Source: JBKQHQ01 sp052148715 (GTDB taxonomy: Bacteria; Pseudomonadota; Alphaproteobacteria; Rhizobiales; Xanthobacteraceae). Taken from it: a stretch of DNA of 48,938 nt. Both the position numbers and the translations under genes were made by a program. The DNA is taken from assembly GCA_052148715.1 (NCBI GenBank), contig JBKQHQ010000243.1, positions 1-48,938 on the forward strand, given 5' to 3'. Under the pieces are notes generated by a model. That model saw only the letters and a program-made list of their open reading frames with translations, was not told the DNA's origin and ran no database searches. Shown here piece after piece: positions 1 through 8,359 of the stretch (its first letter is position 1; every line of letters starts with the position of its first letter).

Positions 1-626
1 GCCCGAAGTAACGCCGGTTCCTGGCGGAAATCCTGCTCGGTTTTATCACCCGGGATTATCGCCGCGCGGCCGAGGTGCATTTCGAGGCCGGCTATGTGCC
101 GGCCCACCACGCAGTCGAAAGCTTCGCGCAGGCGATCCGGGCGATCGCCGAACCCATCCATAATCGCACCGCCGAAGACATCTCGATGGCCAAGCTGCTC
201 ACCTTGCTGTTCGAGGTGACCGGCCTGTTCGACATGCGCACGCGCCCCGAATTGCTGCTGCTGCAAAAGACGATGGTCGTGGTCGAGGGCGTCGCGCGCT
301 CGCTCGATCCGAAGCTCGACATTTGGCGGACCGCGGAGCCGGTCGTGCGCGAATGGATGGAGCGGCATCTCGGACCGACCGGCCGCCTGCAGCAGGCGGC
401 GGAAGGTGCGAGCGAGATCGTACGCTTCATCGGCAGCGTCCCGGACCTTTTGACGCGCGGGGGTTCGCTCATCGAGCAGCTCGATGCCATGACCCGCGAT
501 GGACTGGTCTTGGCACCCGAAACGATCGCCGCTATCGGCACCGCCGAGGCACGCCGGACGCGATGGCGCACCATCGCGCTGTGGGTCATCGCGGCTCTGC
601 TGGCGTGGATCGCGTTCGTCCGTTGA
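1..626 (+). CDS. ubiB: UbiB-type protein kinase-like ubiquinone biosynthesis factor, 3' fragment with in-frame stop
   Basis: This is the C-terminal part of UbiB, the membrane-anchored ABC1/ADCK atypical kinase-like protein needed for aerobic ubiquinone synthesis. Visible marks are RRFLAEILLGF just after base 11, then the family motif EVHFEAGYVP (bases 72-101), the helical C-terminal lobe, and a hydrophobic C-terminal helix (WRTIALWVIAALLAWIAFV) that fits the usual membrane anchor. The gene continues beyond the left edge, so most of the kinase-like core is missing. Bases 9-11 read TAA in the coding frame: the in-frame text is G-P-K-stop-R-R-F-L, where I would expect Glu (GAA) before RRFL. Either the allele is broken or the window edge carries a base error. 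The first in-frame start after the stop is GTG at 75. coaBC follows 95 bp later, as in many relatives. Confidence 0.85.
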
Positions 627-721
627 CATTTGACATGATTCACCAAGATCCCTCGCGAGGCGAAGGCTACGTGATGCTGCGGGTTCGATGTGGTAGGCTT
701 TGAATTTGAGGTAAGGACGGC

Positions 722-1939
722 ATGGCCTTTCACGGCAAACGCATCCTCCTGGTGATCGGTGGCGGGATCGCGGCCTATAAATCGCTCGATCTGATCCGAC
801 GCCTGCGCGAGCGCGGCGCCCGCGTGCGGGCGATTCTGACCAAGGCGGGACAGGAGTTTGTGACGCCGCTCGCGGTCGGTGCGCTCGCGGGCGAGCGGGC
901 ATTCACCGACCTGTTCGCGACCGATACCGAGTTCGACGTTGGCCATATCCGCCTGGCCCGCGATTGCGACCTCGTGGTCGTCGCGCCTGCGACCGCCGAT
1001 CTCATGGCCAAGATGGCCGGCGGACATGCCGATGATCTCGCGAGCGCGGTGCTGCTCGCGACCGACAAGCCGGTGCTGGTCGCACCCGCGATGAATCCGC
1101 GCATGTGGGACCACCCGGCGACCAAACGCAATCTTGCGCTCCTCGCCGCGGACGGCGTGAGCTTGGTCGGCCCGAATGCGGGCGCGATGGCCGAGCACGG
1201 TGAGCACGGCCTCGGCCGGATGGCGGAGCCGCTCGAGATCGTCGCGGCCGTCGAGCAGCTGCTGGAACCGGCGAGCGGCGCGCGATCGCTTGCCGGCAAG
1301 CGCGTGATCGTCACCTCGGGTCCGACCTACGAGCCGATCGATCCGGTGCGCTACATCGCCAACCGCTCGTCGGGCAAGCAGGGTCACGCGATCGCCGCCG
1401 CCGCCGCCGCCGCCGACGTGGTGCTGGTGCATGGTCCCGTCCATCTGCCGGATCCCGCGGGCGTCGCGTCGATCAAGGTCGAGACCGCGCAAGAGATGCT
1501 CGCCGCGGTACTGGCCGCGCTGCCGGCCGATGCGGCCGTCTTCGCCGCCGCCGTTGCGGACTGGCGCGTTGCCGACAACAAACCCCAGAAACTGAAGAAG
1601 AGAACAAACGGCGCGCCCAATCTGGTCTTGGTGGAAAACCCCGACATCCTCGCCACCGTTGCACGGCGCAAGACCGAGCGGCCAGCGCTTGTCATCGGCT
1701 TCGCCGCCGAAACCGAGAATGTGATCCAGCACGCCAAGGACAAGCTGCGAAAGAAAGCCTGCGACTGGATCCTCGCCAACGATGTCTCGTCGCAAACCGG
1801 TGTCATGGGCGGCGATTCCAATACCGTTCATCTTGTCACGGCGGCGGGCGTCGAATCCTGGCCACCGCAGTCGAAGGAGCACGTGGCGCGGATGCTCGTG
1901 GCGCGCATCGCCGCAACCCTTGCGGGGCCCGCGCGGTGA
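722..1939 (+). CDS. coaBC: Bifunctional phosphopantothenoylcysteine decarboxylase / phosphopantothenate-cysteine ligase
   Basis: CoaBC makes 4'-phosphopantetheine for coenzyme A: the CoaB domain joins cysteine to phosphopantothenate using CTP, and the FMN-containing CoaC domain decarboxylates the product. The 405-residue length is normal. The N-terminal flavoprotein domain starts GGGIAAYKSLDL; the catalytic His falls at residue 75 (GHIRLARD) and the substrate-clamp motif PAMNPRMW has its Asn at 125. The CoaB domain begins near residue 190 with VIVTSGPTYEPIDPVRYI and ANRSSGKQG. AAGGA (713-717 region) precedes the ATG, so the start is well supported. A GCC-repeat run around 1393-1420 encodes poly-Ala in the CoaB Rossmann helix; this looks like ordinary composition drift. 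The stop overlaps the dut start, so the two are translationally coupled. Confidence 0.97.
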   Translation: MAFHGKRILLVIGGGIAAYKSLDLIRRLRERGARVRAILTKAGQEFVTPLAVGALAGERAFTDLFATDTEFDVGHIRLARDCDLVVVAPATADLMAKMAGGHADDLASAVLLATDKPVLVAPAMNPRMWDHPATKRNLALLAADGVSLVGPNAGAMAEHGEHGLGRMAEPLEIVAAVEQLLEPASGARSLAGKRVIVTSGPTYEPIDPVRYIANRSSGKQGHAIAAAAAAADVVLVHGPVHLPDPAGVASIKVETAQEMLAAVLAALPADAAVFAAAVADWRVADNKPQKLKKRTNGAPNLVLVENPDILATVARRKTERPALVIGFAAETENVIQHAKDKLRKKACDWILANDVSSQTGVMGGDSNTVHLVTAAGVESWPPQSKEHVARMLVARIAATLAGPAR

Positions 1940-2397
1940 CGACCGTCACGGTTCAGATCAAGCGTCTACCGCACGCACTCGATCTGCCGCTGCCGGAATA
2001 CAAGAGCGCGTTGGCCGCGGGCTTGGATCTCCTCGCCGCCGTTCCGGCCGACGCCCCGGTCCTGATCGCTGCCGGCGAGCGAGCCCTCATCCAAACCGGG
2101 CTTGCACTCGCGCTGCCGCCGGGGTTCGAGGCGCAGGTCAGACCGCGGTCCGGGCTCGCCGCCCAACACGGTGTTACCGTTCTGAACGCGCCCGGCACGA
2201 TCGATGCGGACTATCGAGGAGAAGTACAGGTCATTCTCATCAATCACGCCCGCATACCGTTCTCGGTCCAGCGCGGCGCGCGCATTGCCCAGTTGATCAT
2301 CGCTCCGGTGTGCCAGGCGCGGCTCAGCGAGGTCGAGACGCTCGATGACACGACCCGCGGGACGGCCGGGTTTGGCTCAACCGGAATACAGCAATAG
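1936..2397 (+). CDS. dut: dUTP diphosphatase (trimeric dUTPase)
   Basis: Dut hydrolyses dUTP to dUMP and pyrophosphate, keeping uracil out of DNA and feeding thymidylate synthesis. All five trimeric-dUTPase motifs are present in order in 153 residues: AGLDLLA (motif 1), RPRSGLA (2), GTIDADYRGEV (3), RGARIAQLIIAP (4) and the flexible C-terminal RGTAGFGSTG (5). The catalytic Asp is the one in IDADYRG. The start is the GTG at 1936, which overlaps the coaBC stop by four bases (GTGA). A coaBC-dut pair is common across bacteria. Confidence 0.96.
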   Translation: MTTVTVQIKRLPHALDLPLPEYKSALAAGLDLLAAVPADAPVLIAAGERALIQTGLALALPPGFEAQVRPRSGLAAQHGVTVLNAPGTIDADYRGEVQVILINHARIPFSVQRGARIAQLIIAPVCQARLSEVETLDDTTRGTAGFGSTGIQQ

Positions 2398-2479
2398 TTG
2401 CATTTTACGGTCGTCTAGTGGTTGAATCTACAGCAATTTTCCCTGGTGATCACTGCGCCTGGCCGCTGGACCTCGGTCG

Positions 2480-2524
2480 GCCACGTATCTATAGCGTTAT
2501 ATTCGATAATCCCATTCGGGTTCC
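2480..2524 (+). promoter_or_regulatory. AT-rich putative promoter/operator ahead of the Rrf2 gene
   Basis: The 45 bases before the Rrf2-type gene are clearly richer in A/T than their surroundings (TATCTATAGCG, TTATATTCGATAAT). They contain a short imperfect dyad, TTAT-N5-ATAA. Position and composition fit a promoter with an autoregulatory Rrf2 site, since family members commonly repress their own genes. No exact -35/-10 pair can be assigned by eye. Confidence 0.35.
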
Positions 2525-2953
2525 ATGCCGCTGCTTCCCCGCAAGGGCATCCTCGCCATCGCCGCCGTCATCGACGTGGCCCTGCATGCCAGCGGCCGCC
2601 CGGTTTCGGCCAAAGCGCTCGCCGAGCGCCATGCGTTGCCGCCCCGCCACCTCGAACCCGTGCTGCAGGCGCTGGTGCACGATGGAATACTGCAGGGCAT
2701 TCGCGGCCCGCGCGGCGGCTACCGGCTCGCACGCGAGCAGCGCAACATCACCGCGGAGGAAATTTTGCGCGCTGCCGGCACGGTCGAGGATGCCGCAACG
2801 ACGACCGTAGCGGAATCACGCCTGGTGAGCGCCGTCGTGTTGCCTGCGCTGGCCCAGGCTGAACGAGCCTTCGCCTTGGCGCTCGGCAAAATCAGCGTCG
2901 AGGAGCTGACGCGCAAGGCGCAAGCCACGGACGAATTTCAGGCGGATTGCTGA
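2525..2953 (+). CDS. Rrf2-family winged-helix transcriptional regulator without Fe-S cysteines
   Basis: A 142-residue DNA-binding protein of the Rrf2/IscR/CymR family. The N-terminal winged helix is easy to see: helix-turn-helix around residues 25-50 (VSAKALAERHALPPRHLEPV) and the wing RGPRGGYRLAR near residues 60-70, followed by NITAEEILRA and a long dimerisation helix. IscR and NsrR carry three Cys that hold an Fe-S cluster; here the only Cys is the last residue, so cluster sensing is not expected. A CymR/CysR-like role in sulfur metabolism is plausible because a cysteine synthase gene lies two genes downstream on the same strand. That link is inference from context. Start ATG 2525 has only a weak ribosome site. 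Confidence 0.85.
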   Translation: MPLLPRKGILAIAAVIDVALHASGRPVSAKALAERHALPPRHLEPVLQALVHDGILQGIRGPRGGYRLAREQRNITAEEILRAAGTVEDAATTTVAESRLVSAVVLPALAQAERAFALALGKISVEELTRKAQATDEFQADC

Positions 2954-3109
2954 GCTGGCGCCGAGCGGCGCCACGAACGACAATGCTACGCTGATGGAGT
3001 GCACGGTGCACACCGCGTCAGCCTAGCGGCGAATCGCCGCTCCTGATGACGCGCGGGGAGCCTTGCGGCTCTCCCGGGCGCAGTCGAGCATCCTGAGGGC
3101 GTCGATCGC

Positions 3110-4354
3110 ATGGGCAAGCGGCGCGCATTGGTGATCGGCGGCTCCGTGGGCGGACTGTTCGCGGCCGATCTGCTGCGCGCCGCCGGCTGGGACGCCGTCG
3201 TCTTCGAGCGCAATGCCGAGGACTTGATGGGACGCGGCGCCGGCATCAGCACCCACCCGCAGCTCCACGATGTCCTGAAACGCCTCGGCATCCCCTTCGA
3301 TGACTCGATGGGAATCTCGGTCGACACCGTCATCTTCCTCGACCGTGACGGCAACATCTATGACCGACGGCCGACGGCGCGAACCATGAGCTCCTGGGGA
3401 CGCATCTATCGCGCGCTGCGGGATCTGCTGCCTGCTGAGAGCTACCGTCTCGGCATGGCGCTTGCGAGCGTCGAGCAAGACGCGAGCGGTGTTACCGCCG
3501 TCTTCGCCAACGGCGAGCGCGTCAGCGGCGATCTACTGGTCGGAGCCGACGGCTTCCGCTCCACGGTCCGCGAGCAATATCTGCCCGGCGCGCAGGCGAG
3601 CTACGCCGGGTACGTCGCCTGGCGCGCCATGCTGGACGAGGGGGAGATGCCGGCGGACATCAGGGCCGCGCTGTTCGAGCGTTACACCTTTTGCCTGCCG
3701 GAGGGTGAGATGTTGCTCGCGTATCCCGTGCCCGGCCGCGACAACAACACACAGGTCGGGCACCGCGCCTACAACATCGTCTGGTATCGGCCGGTCGATC
3801 CCGCAACGCTTGCCGATCTGTGCACCGACGCGCGCGGCCGGCAGCACGGGACCGCGATCCCGCCGCCGCTCATTCGGCCGGAGGTCATTTCGGGGATCAG
3901 GGCCACGGCCCGCGCGCTGGTCGCGCCGCAGATCGCGGAAATCCTTGCCCGCGCGCAGCCGTTCTTCCAGCCGATCTTCGACCTCGAGTCGGCTCAAATC
4001 GTGTTCGGACGAGTGGCGCTCCTGGGCGATGCCGCCTTCGTCGCGCGGCCACATGTGGGCGCGGGCGTAACCAAGGCGGCGCTCGACGCCGCGAGCCTTG
4101 CTGACCACATCCAAACCGCCGGCGGCGATCTCCCCGCGGGCTTGGCGCATTATCAATACGAGCAGCAGCGCTTCGGCCAAGCGCTCGTGGCGCTCGGGCG
4201 GCAGGAGGGGGCCTATCTCAGCGCACAACTAAAGCCACGCGAACAGCGCACGCCCACCGAGCTGCATCGAGACGTCGACAGCATCATTCTCAGCCACAAT
4301 TCGCGCAGTGAGTCTCTGCGGAAGCTGCTGGTAAACCGAGATGCAAAAGCATGA
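3110..4354 (+). CDS. FAD-dependent aromatic-ring monooxygenase, 2,6-dihydroxypyridine hydroxylase-like
   Basis: A 414-residue class A flavoprotein monooxygenase. It has the FAD Rossmann motif VIGGSVGGLFAADLL at the N-terminus, the DG motif LLVGADGFRSTVR near residue 145, and the second FAD motif VALLGDAAFVARPHVGAG near residue 305, followed by TKAALDAASLADH. The text around these motifs resembles 2,6-dihydroxypyridine 3-hydroxylase and related salicylate or pyridine hydroxylases more than ubiquinone hydroxylases. It would add one oxygen from O2 to an aromatic or heteroaromatic substrate using NAD(P)H. The substrate cannot be read from sequence. A GAGGG element lies 11 bases before the ATG. 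It stands alone among its neighbours, so no pathway is indicated. Confidence 0.85.
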   Translation: MGKRRALVIGGSVGGLFAADLLRAAGWDAVVFERNAEDLMGRGAGISTHPQLHDVLKRLGIPFDDSMGISVDTVIFLDRDGNIYDRRPTARTMSSWGRIYRALRDLLPAESYRLGMALASVEQDASGVTAVFANGERVSGDLLVGADGFRSTVREQYLPGAQASYAGYVAWRAMLDEGEMPADIRAALFERYTFCLPEGEMLLAYPVPGRDNNTQVGHRAYNIVWYRPVDPATLADLCTDARGRQHGTAIPPPLIRPEVISGIRATARALVAPQIAEILARAQPFFQPIFDLESAQIVFGRVALLGDAAFVARPHVGAGVTKAALDAASLADHIQTAGGDLPAGLAHYQYEQQRFGQALVALGRQEGAYLSAQLKPREQRTPTELHRDVDSIILSHNSRSESLRKLLVNRDAKA

Positions 4355-4589
4355 GGCGGCGCGGATCGTCCGTATCTGGGCGACACCGGCAGCACTCGGG
4401 TCGACGGCGGAGGACCCTTTTCGGGCCGGAAATGCGGCCAGATCGATGAATCATCGGCCCTTTGGGGCCCAAACTAATCGAAACAGTGCTTTATTTCCGC
4501 GATTTTTCCTCGACGGCGGCGGCACCGACAAGGTAAGCCCGCGAGGCTCCCGCCCGACGGCGGAGGCTCGACCGCTATTGGAGGCTCTC

Positions 4590-5579
4590 ATGTCGGATGC
4601 TGCGCGCGCCGCTGGTGCTGCAACCCCTGCTCATCGTCCCGGGCGCGGACGCATTTTTCAATCGATCACCGAGACGATCGGCGACACGCCGATCGTGCGG
4701 CTCAATCGACTGCCGCAAATGAAGGGCGTCGCGGGAACGTTGCTGGCCAAGCTTGAATTCTTCAATCCGATCGGCAGCGTCAAAGACCGCATCGGCGTAT
4801 CAATGATCGACGCCTTGGAAGCCGCGGGTCAGATTGGGCCCGATACTGTCCTGATCGAGCCGACCTCGGGCAATACCGGCATTGCGCTCGCCTTTGTCGC
4901 CGCCGCGCGCGGATACCGGTTGATCCTGGTGATGCCGGACTCGATGTCGATCGAGCGGCGCAAGATGCTGGCGCTGCTCGGCGCCGAGCTGGTGCTCACC
5001 CCGGCGGCGGAAGGCATGCGCGGCGCCATTGCCAAGGCCGAGCAGCTCCTCCGCGAGCACAAGAATTCGGTGATGCCGCAACAATTCAAAAACCCGGCCA
5101 ATCCCGCGATTCATCGGCGCACGACCGCCGAGGAAATCTGGAACGATACGAGCGGCACCGTCGACGTCATCGTCGCAGGGGTCGGCACCGGCGGCACCAT
5201 CACCGGCATCGGTCAGGTGCTCAAGCCGCGCAAGCCTTCGTTGCGGCTGGTTGCGGTCGAGCCGCAGGACAGTGCCGTCCTGTCAGGCCGACCACCGGGC
5301 CCGCACAAAATCCAGGGCATCGGCGCCGGCTTCATTCCGGAGATTCTTGACCGCTCGCTGATCGATGAGGTGGTGACGGTCGGCAATCAGACCGCCTTCG
5401 ACACCGCACGCGCGCTGGCGCGCTATGAAGGAATTCCAGCCGGAATCTCTTCCGGCGCCGCGGTTGCGGCCGCCATCGAGGTCGCCGCCCGCGGCGGGAT
5501 GAGCGGTAAGAATATCCTGATCATCATCCCATCGTTTGCTGAACGCTATTTGTCCACCGCCTTATTCGACGGACTGTGA
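4590..5579 (+). CDS. cysK: PLP-dependent cysteine synthase (O-acetylserine sulfhydrylase)
   Basis: The enzyme replaces the acetyl group of O-acetylserine with sulfide to make cysteine. The 329-residue protein has the PLP Lys in FFNPIGSVKDRIG, the substrate loop PTSGNTGIAL, the phosphate-binding glycine loop GVGTGGTITG, and the C-terminal GISSGAAVAAA motif. Details place it in the CysK group rather than cystathionine beta-synthase. The frame stays open upstream to 4341, but I choose ATG 4590: it has a good ribosome site (GGAGG, 4580-4584), and the upstream residues show no family similarity. The N-terminus has about 20 residues (MSDAARAAG...) before the conserved start, slightly longer than usual. 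An Rrf2 regulator lies upstream and may control it. Confidence 0.93.
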   Translation: MSDAARAAGAATPAHRPGRGRIFQSITETIGDTPIVRLNRLPQMKGVAGTLLAKLEFFNPIGSVKDRIGVSMIDALEAAGQIGPDTVLIEPTSGNTGIALAFVAAARGYRLILVMPDSMSIERRKMLALLGAELVLTPAAEGMRGAIAKAEQLLREHKNSVMPQQFKNPANPAIHRRTTAEEIWNDTSGTVDVIVAGVGTGGTITGIGQVLKPRKPSLRLVAVEPQDSAVLSGRPPGPHKIQGIGAGFIPEILDRSLIDEVVTVGNQTAFDTARALARYEGIPAGISSGAAVAAAIEVAARGGMSGKNILIIIPSFAERYLSTALFDGL

Positions 5580-5799
5580 AGGGCCATCTCCGATCAAACT
5601 GAAACGAAGCTTGCTCCTGCATTGCTGATGGTGCGGTAGCCCGCTCGCCTGGCCAAGAGACCGCGTCCGATCATGCGATAAAGTGCGGGATAACCCTCGT
5701 TCACGATCTGGACTCTTTCGGCCAGATTCAGCTTGGGGTTAAAGTCGGGCCGATTCGGGGCGATGCGGCAACACGACCCGGGTCTCTCGGCCAAGCGCG

Positions 5800-8343
5800 G
5801 TGGCCGGGATTGGGGCCGACCAGGGGCAATCGGGAATGCCGGACACGATCCGGGCGGTGAGCGGGAGCATCCGTGCTCATACGCATGAGTGCGGATTCCT
5901 TGCCGCGTCATGCGTGGCGACGCTATCGAGCCCGGCCCAGGCGAAGGATTGGACGGCATCGGTCGTCGACCCATACCTGACGGCCCTGTCGAGTCTCGAC
6001 AGTCATCAGATCGTTGCTCTCACGCTCACCCTCGGGGTCCTCTGCTTCGCGGTCGTGAGCGCGATCCTGCTCGTACGCACGCGCGCCGGCGCCGATCACG
6101 CCGAAGCGGATGCACGCGGTCAGATCGTCGCGCTCAAGACCAGGCTCGATCGCAGCAACGTCCTGCTGCTCTCAGAGCCGCAAATCATCGTCAGCTGGGC
6201 CGCCGCCGGCGGCGAACCTGACATCATCGGCGAGACCAATTTGGTCGCGCCAAGCGGCGCCCCCCACCGCGTGCTGGCATTCGGAACCTGGCTCGACGCC
6301 GAGCAGGCACGCGACATGGAGCAAAGCGTCGAAAATCTGCGCGCATCCGGCGAAAGCTTCGCGATGCGTCTGACAGCACTGAGCGGACGTCCGCTCGAAG
6401 CCGACGGCCGCGCCATTGGCGGCTGCGCGGTGCTGCGGCTGCGCGACGTGAGCGGCATCAAACGCGAGCTCAGCGAGCTCACGAGCCGCCACGAGCAGCT
6501 GGCCAACGAGGTGGAATCACTGCGCACCTTGATAACCGCCCTGCCCTCGCCGGTGTGGATGCGCGACGCCGCCGGACGATTGGTATTCGTCAACGGCGCC
6601 TATGCCCGCGCCGTCGAGGCGAAGAGCGAGACCGAGGCTGTCGAGAAGGGGCTGGAATTGCTCGACAGCTCGGGGCGGGACGAGGTGGCCACTGCCAAGG
6701 CCACTGGGCGCTCCTATACGGGCCACCTGCCCGCGATCGTAGCCGGCGCCCGCCGCATCTTCGATGTGATCGACGTACCCACGCACCGGGGCAGCGCCGG
6801 CATCGGCATCGACGTGAGCGACATGGACCGAATGCGCACGGGAATTGCGCGGATGGTCGACGCGCATCGCCGCACGCTCGATCAGCTGACAACCGGCGTG
6901 GCGATCTTTGCCGCCGATCAGAAACTGATGTTCTACAACGCAGCCTATCGGGCGCTCTGGAACCTCGATGCCGCCTTCCTCGACCAGCAACCGACCGACA
7001 CCGCGGTGCTCGATCGGCTGCGCGCGGCCCGCAATATTCCCGAGGAGGACGATTTTCGTAAATGGAAGGCGCAACTGCACGAAGCCTATCGGGCGACCGA
7101 GGCGAAGGAAGATATGTGGCATCTGCCGGATGGCCGCACGCTGCGCGTGGTCACCACGCCCAATCCGGAAGGCGGCGTCACCTATCTGTTCGACGATGTC
7201 AGCGAACGCCTTGATTTCGCCCGCCGCTATGATTCGTTGATCCGCGTCCAGGGCGAGACGCTGGACAATCTAGCCGAGGGCGTCGCCGTGTTCGGTAGCG
7301 ACGGGCGGCTGCGGCTGCACAATCCGGCCTTCGAGCGTCAATGGCGGCTCGGTCCCGAGACGCTCGCCGACCGGCCGCATATCGAGAGCGTGATTGCCCG
7401 CTGTCGCGCCCTATACAACGATGCCGCGTTTTGGGGATCGCTCCGCGCGGCCGTCACCGGCATCGACGACCGGGCGTCGATTGCCGGCCGGTTGGAGCGT
7501 CTCGACGGCAGCGTCATCGATTGCGCCACGGTGCCGTTGCCGGATGGCGCCACGCTCGTCACCTTCCAGGACCTTACCGATACGGTCAATGTCGAGCGGG
7601 CGCTGCGCGAGCGCAACGAAGCATTGGAAGCGGCCGACGAGCTGAAGATCGATTTCGTGCACCACGTCTCCTATGAGCTGCGCTCGCCGCTGACGAATAT
7701 CATCGGCTTCGCGCATTTCCTCGGCGACCCCATGTTCGGCCCGTTGACCGACAAGCAGCGCGAGTATCTGGGCTACATCACGGTCTCGACCAACGCACTG
7801 CTGGCGATCATCAACAACATCCTCGACCTCGCCACCATCGATGCCGGCGCAATGGCGCTCAATCTCGGCCTCGTCGATATCCGCGCGACGATGGAAGCGG
7901 CAGCGGAAGGCATCCAGGACCGGCTGGTGAAAAGCGGAATTCGGCTCGACCTGCAGGCGGCGCCGGACCTCGGTAACTTCACGGCCGACGAGCGGCGCGT
8001 CCGACAAATCCTGTTCAACCTGCTAGCGAATGCGATCAGCTTCTCACCACCGGGGGAAACGGTTACGCTTGCGGCCGAGCGACGGGACGGGGCCGTGGCC
8101 TTCTCGGTCACTGACCGAGGGCCGGGTATTCCCCCCGACGTGAAGGATAAGGTATTCGATTGGTTCGAGACGCACTCGCTCGGCTCGCGCCATCGCGGGA
8201 CCGGGCTTGGCCTCTCGCTCGTGCGCTCGTTCGTCGAGCTGCACGGCGGAAGCGTGCGCCTCGACTCGGCGGTCGGCCGTGGGACGACCGTGACCTGTGT
8301 TTTCCCGGTCGAGCGGGCGATCGAGCGCACCGCCGCCGAATGA
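5800..8343 (+). CDS. divL: DivL-type cell-cycle pseudo-histidine kinase with Tyr in place of the phospho-acceptor His
   Basis: An 847-residue membrane-anchored kinase-like protein. One transmembrane helix lies at about residues 68-92 (QIVALTLTLGVLCFAVVSAI), followed by several PAS-like domains to about residue 600, a dimerisation domain and a HATPase_c domain. The H-box reads VSYELRSPLTNIIGF: Tyr625 (bases 7672-7674) occupies the place of the phosphorylated His. The ATP-binding boxes remain (NLLANAISFSPP, DRGPGIP, RGTGLGLSLVRSF). Tyr at this site is the hallmark of DivL, which in Caulobacter binds phosphorylated DivK and controls the CckA-ChpT-CtrA relay. The adjacent tsaE gene also fits a divL locus. 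The start is uncertain: GTG 5800 is the longest, ATG 5836 an alternative. The function is inferred from family and context. Confidence 0.88.
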   Translation: MAGIGADQGQSGMPDTIRAVSGSIRAHTHECGFLAASCVATLSSPAQAKDWTASVVDPYLTALSSLDSHQIVALTLTLGVLCFAVVSAILLVRTRAGADHAEADARGQIVALKTRLDRSNVLLLSEPQIIVSWAAAGGEPDIIGETNLVAPSGAPHRVLAFGTWLDAEQARDMEQSVENLRASGESFAMRLTALSGRPLEADGRAIGGCAVLRLRDVSGIKRELSELTSRHEQLANEVESLRTLITALPSPVWMRDAAGRLVFVNGAYARAVEAKSETEAVEKGLELLDSSGRDEVATAKATGRSYTGHLPAIVAGARRIFDVIDVPTHRGSAGIGIDVSDMDRMRTGIARMVDAHRRTLDQLTTGVAIFAADQKLMFYNAAYRALWNLDAAFLDQQPTDTAVLDRLRAARNIPEEDDFRKWKAQLHEAYRATEAKEDMWHLPDGRTLRVVTTPNPEGGVTYLFDDVSERLDFARRYDSLIRVQGETLDNLAEGVAVFGSDGRLRLHNPAFERQWRLGPETLADRPHIESVIARCRALYNDAAFWGSLRAAVTGIDDRASIAGRLERLDGSVIDCATVPLPDGATLVTFQDLTDTVNVERALRERNEALEAADELKIDFVHHVSYELRSPLTNIIGFAHFLGDPMFGPLTDKQREYLGYITVSTNALLAIINNILDLATIDAGAMALNLGLVDIRATMEAAAEGIQDRLVKSGIRLDLQAAPDLGNFTADERRVRQILFNLLANAISFSPPGETVTLAAERRDGAVAFSVTDRGPGIPPDVKDKVFDWFETHSLGSRHRGTGLGLSLVRSFVELHGGSVRLDSAVGRGTTVTCVFPVERAIERTAAE

Positions 8344-8359
8344 AGGATCAACCGACGCG

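Noticed and set aside
1393..1420. GCC microsatellite in coaBC as a phase-variable tract
   Set aside because: Trinucleotide changes would keep frame, and it encodes Ala in a helix that is normally Ala-rich.
92..1882. 596-codon open frame on the minus strand across ubiB and coaBC
   Set aside because: It is antisense to well-identified genes, with Arg/His/Gly-rich text typical of high-GC shadow frames.
4341..4589. N-terminal extension of cysK
   Set aside because: No similarity to CysK and a good ribosome site lies just before ATG 4590.
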